From Estrella lausannensis (lineage in GTDB: Bacteria > Chlamydiota > Chlamydiia > Chlamydiales > Criblamydiaceae): a stretch of DNA of 64,000 nucleotides. The position numbers were made by a program, and so were the translations under genes. How positions within the stretch are numbered: position 1 is the stretch's first letter; each line of letters starts with the position of its first letter. Location of the stretch: contig NZ_CWGJ01000012.1 of assembly GCF_900000175.1 (NCBI RefSeq), forward strand, positions 124,001 to 188,000. The letters run 5' to 3'. Positions 63,004 through 64,000 of the stretch are shown piece by piece. The notes below the pieces were generated by a model. That model searched no databases. It was not told the origin of the DNA and saw nothing but the letters and a program-made list of their open reading frames with translations.

Positions 63004-64000
63004 CTACTCTTCTTGACGCGGTTTTGCCCCGTATTTCTCTCGCAGCTCTTCAAGATAGAGAAATACCACCGGAGTGACAAATAGCGTCACGAGCTGTGAA
63101 AAGATCAATCCTCCGATGATAACAAGACCTAAAGGACGGCGACTGACAAGGCCCGGACCAAAAGCATAGGCGATCGGGATCGCTCCGCAGATTGCAGCGA
63201 GCGTTGTCATCATGATGGGCCTAAAGCGCACAACACAGGCATCGACTATAGCCGTGCGGGCATCTTCCCCCTTTTTAAGATATTCAAGAGCATAGTCCAC
63301 AACCATGATCCCGTTTTTCTTCACTATGCCAATAAGCAAAATGATACCTAAAAAGCCATAGAGCGATAACGGCATCCCGAGCAGCCACAGTGTCGCAAGA
63401 CCGCCGAATATGGCTGGAGGCAGAGTCGATAAAATCGTGAAAGGGTGGATGAAGCTCTCATACAAAATTCCCAAGATGATATAGATCGCGATCAATGAAA
63501 AGACAAGGAGCAAACCTGCCGAGTCCACTGCCTCTTCAAAAGTTTGCCCTATCCCCTTGACCATACCATCGATCTCGCCTTTGACTGTCTCGTCTGCCAA
63601 TTCGTTAAGCAAAGCTAAAGCATCCCCGAGAGCTACTCCCGGCACGACATTGAATGAAATGGTAACAGAAGGAAACTGCATATAGTGGTTGACGCTGTTG
63701 AAACCCGCTCCCTCTTCCCAGGTAGCTACAGACCCCATGGGTACCAACTGGTTCGCGTTGGCGATGCTGGCTGGATTTGCGCTGGGGTTTGCGATGGTAT
63801 TGCGCAGGTAGGTGTAAGCAAGGGTCGATGAGTCATATTGATCTTTGCGGAACACCTCGACGATAAGATCGAACTGGTCCGTCGGCGTGTCGATCAGCGA
63901 AATGCGGTTAGCGGAAAATGATCTGGAAAGAGCGTTTTCTATCCCCTCGACGCTGACGCCATACCGAGCTGCCTGGTCTCTTAATACATTGACAAATAGC
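63004..64000 (-). CDS. RND efflux transporter permease, C-terminal part (continues past window end)
   Basis: The frame is open to the window's right edge, so only the last about 332 residues of an about 1000-residue AcrB/MdtB-type inner-membrane pump are present. The GTG at 63855 is internal. Visible are the end of the second periplasmic porter domain (QLVPMGSVATWEEGAGFNSV, PSVTISFNVVPG) and the final transmembrane bundle, including LIGIVKKNGIMVVDYALEYL, FRPIMMTTLAAICGAIPIA and the closing GLIFSQLVTLFVTPVVFLYL. It pumps drugs or amphiphiles using the proton gradient with a periplasmic adaptor and an outer-membrane channel. Confidence 0.94.
   Translation of the reverse strand, partial: LFVNVLRDQAARYGVSVEGIENALSRSFSANRISLIDTPTDQFDLIVEVFRKDQYDSSTLAYTYLRNTIANPSANPASIANANQLVPMGSVATWEEGAGFNSVNHYMQFPSVTISFNVVPGVALGDALALLNELADETVKGEIDGMVKGIGQTFEEAVDSAGLLLVFSLIAIYIILGILYESFIHPFTILSTLPPAIFGGLATLWLLGMPLSLYGFLGIILLIGIVKKNGIMVVDYALEYLKKGEDARTAIVDACVVRFRPIMMTTLAAICGAIPIAYAFGPGLVSRRPLGLVIIGGLIFSQLVTLFVTPVVFLYLEELREKYGAKPRQEE

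Overview
The window looks like the chromosome of an environmental (Parachlamydia-like) member of the Chlamydiales, by eye about 47-48% G+C. The evidence is gene order and content. A pepF-groES-groEL block opens the window. A scattered priA ... lysS ... cysS ... aas ... VKOR/thioredoxin block follows the order known from Chlamydia. There is also a RibBA homologue, and a set of eukaryote-directed proteins: an F-box/LRR protein, a YopT-like cysteine protease candidate, and membrane-anchored or coiled-coil proteins. I cannot fix the family; a Criblamydiaceae-type genome (Estrella-like) would fit the base composition, but that is a guess.

Layout. 1-5 kb: end of pepF, groES-groEL with a strong terminator, a tRNA-Asn with its own promoter and terminator, and a YaiI/DUF188 protein. 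5-13.5 kb: ion transport (MgtA-type Mg2+ ATPase, KefB/YbaL-type antiporter), a secreted lysozyme-like protein, a two-domain VOC protein and a DUF2156 transferase. 13.6-26.6 kb: an accessory stretch rich in exported or effector-like proteins. It holds a small outer-membrane barrel, TolB-like and Kelch-like propellers, a two-CBM2/two-Fn3/GH18 chitinase, a membrane-anchored NADAR protein, an endonuclease/exonuclease/phosphatase-fold protein, an SDR, a secreted choloylglycine-hydrolase homologue, and an overlapping DUF1328/DUF1304 membrane pair. 26.8-31.6 kb: a complete cyoABCDE operon for cytochrome bo3 quinol oxidase and heme O synthesis. 31.7-41.8 kb: a candidate C58-like cysteine protease, an Old Yellow Enzyme, an M2/M3-type metallopeptidase, a dicarboxylate-type symporter, a GNAT, a large MscS channel, and a RibBA whose GTP cyclohydrolase half looks dead. 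41.8-45 kb: F-box/LRR and coiled-coil effector candidates. 45.3-64 kb: mutS-x-x-priA, a small membrane protein, a membrane-anchored protein of unknown function, lysS, a small winged-helix-like protein with cysS, an SMR exporter, a PlsC-ACP-acyl-ligase fusion (Aas), a VKOR-thioredoxin fusion, and the 3' part of an RND efflux pump.

The least explained feature is intergenic. The spacers are seeded with about 20 copies or fragments of two families of hairpin-forming inverted repeats. Family A has ends like TATACCGAAA-n-CTCAAAATTTGG (about 70 bp or about 160 bp). Family B has ends like CTGTCCACAAAC (40-120 bp). Within one copy the two arms match each other better than they match arms of other copies, so paired changes are kept. 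Some copies are A/B mosaics. They lie beside ribBA, lysS, cysS, the DUF1328 pair and other genes, and they create spurious upstream ORF extensions. A GC-rich structured stretch at about 22.31-22.48 kb has no coding potential I believe and may be an RNA gene.
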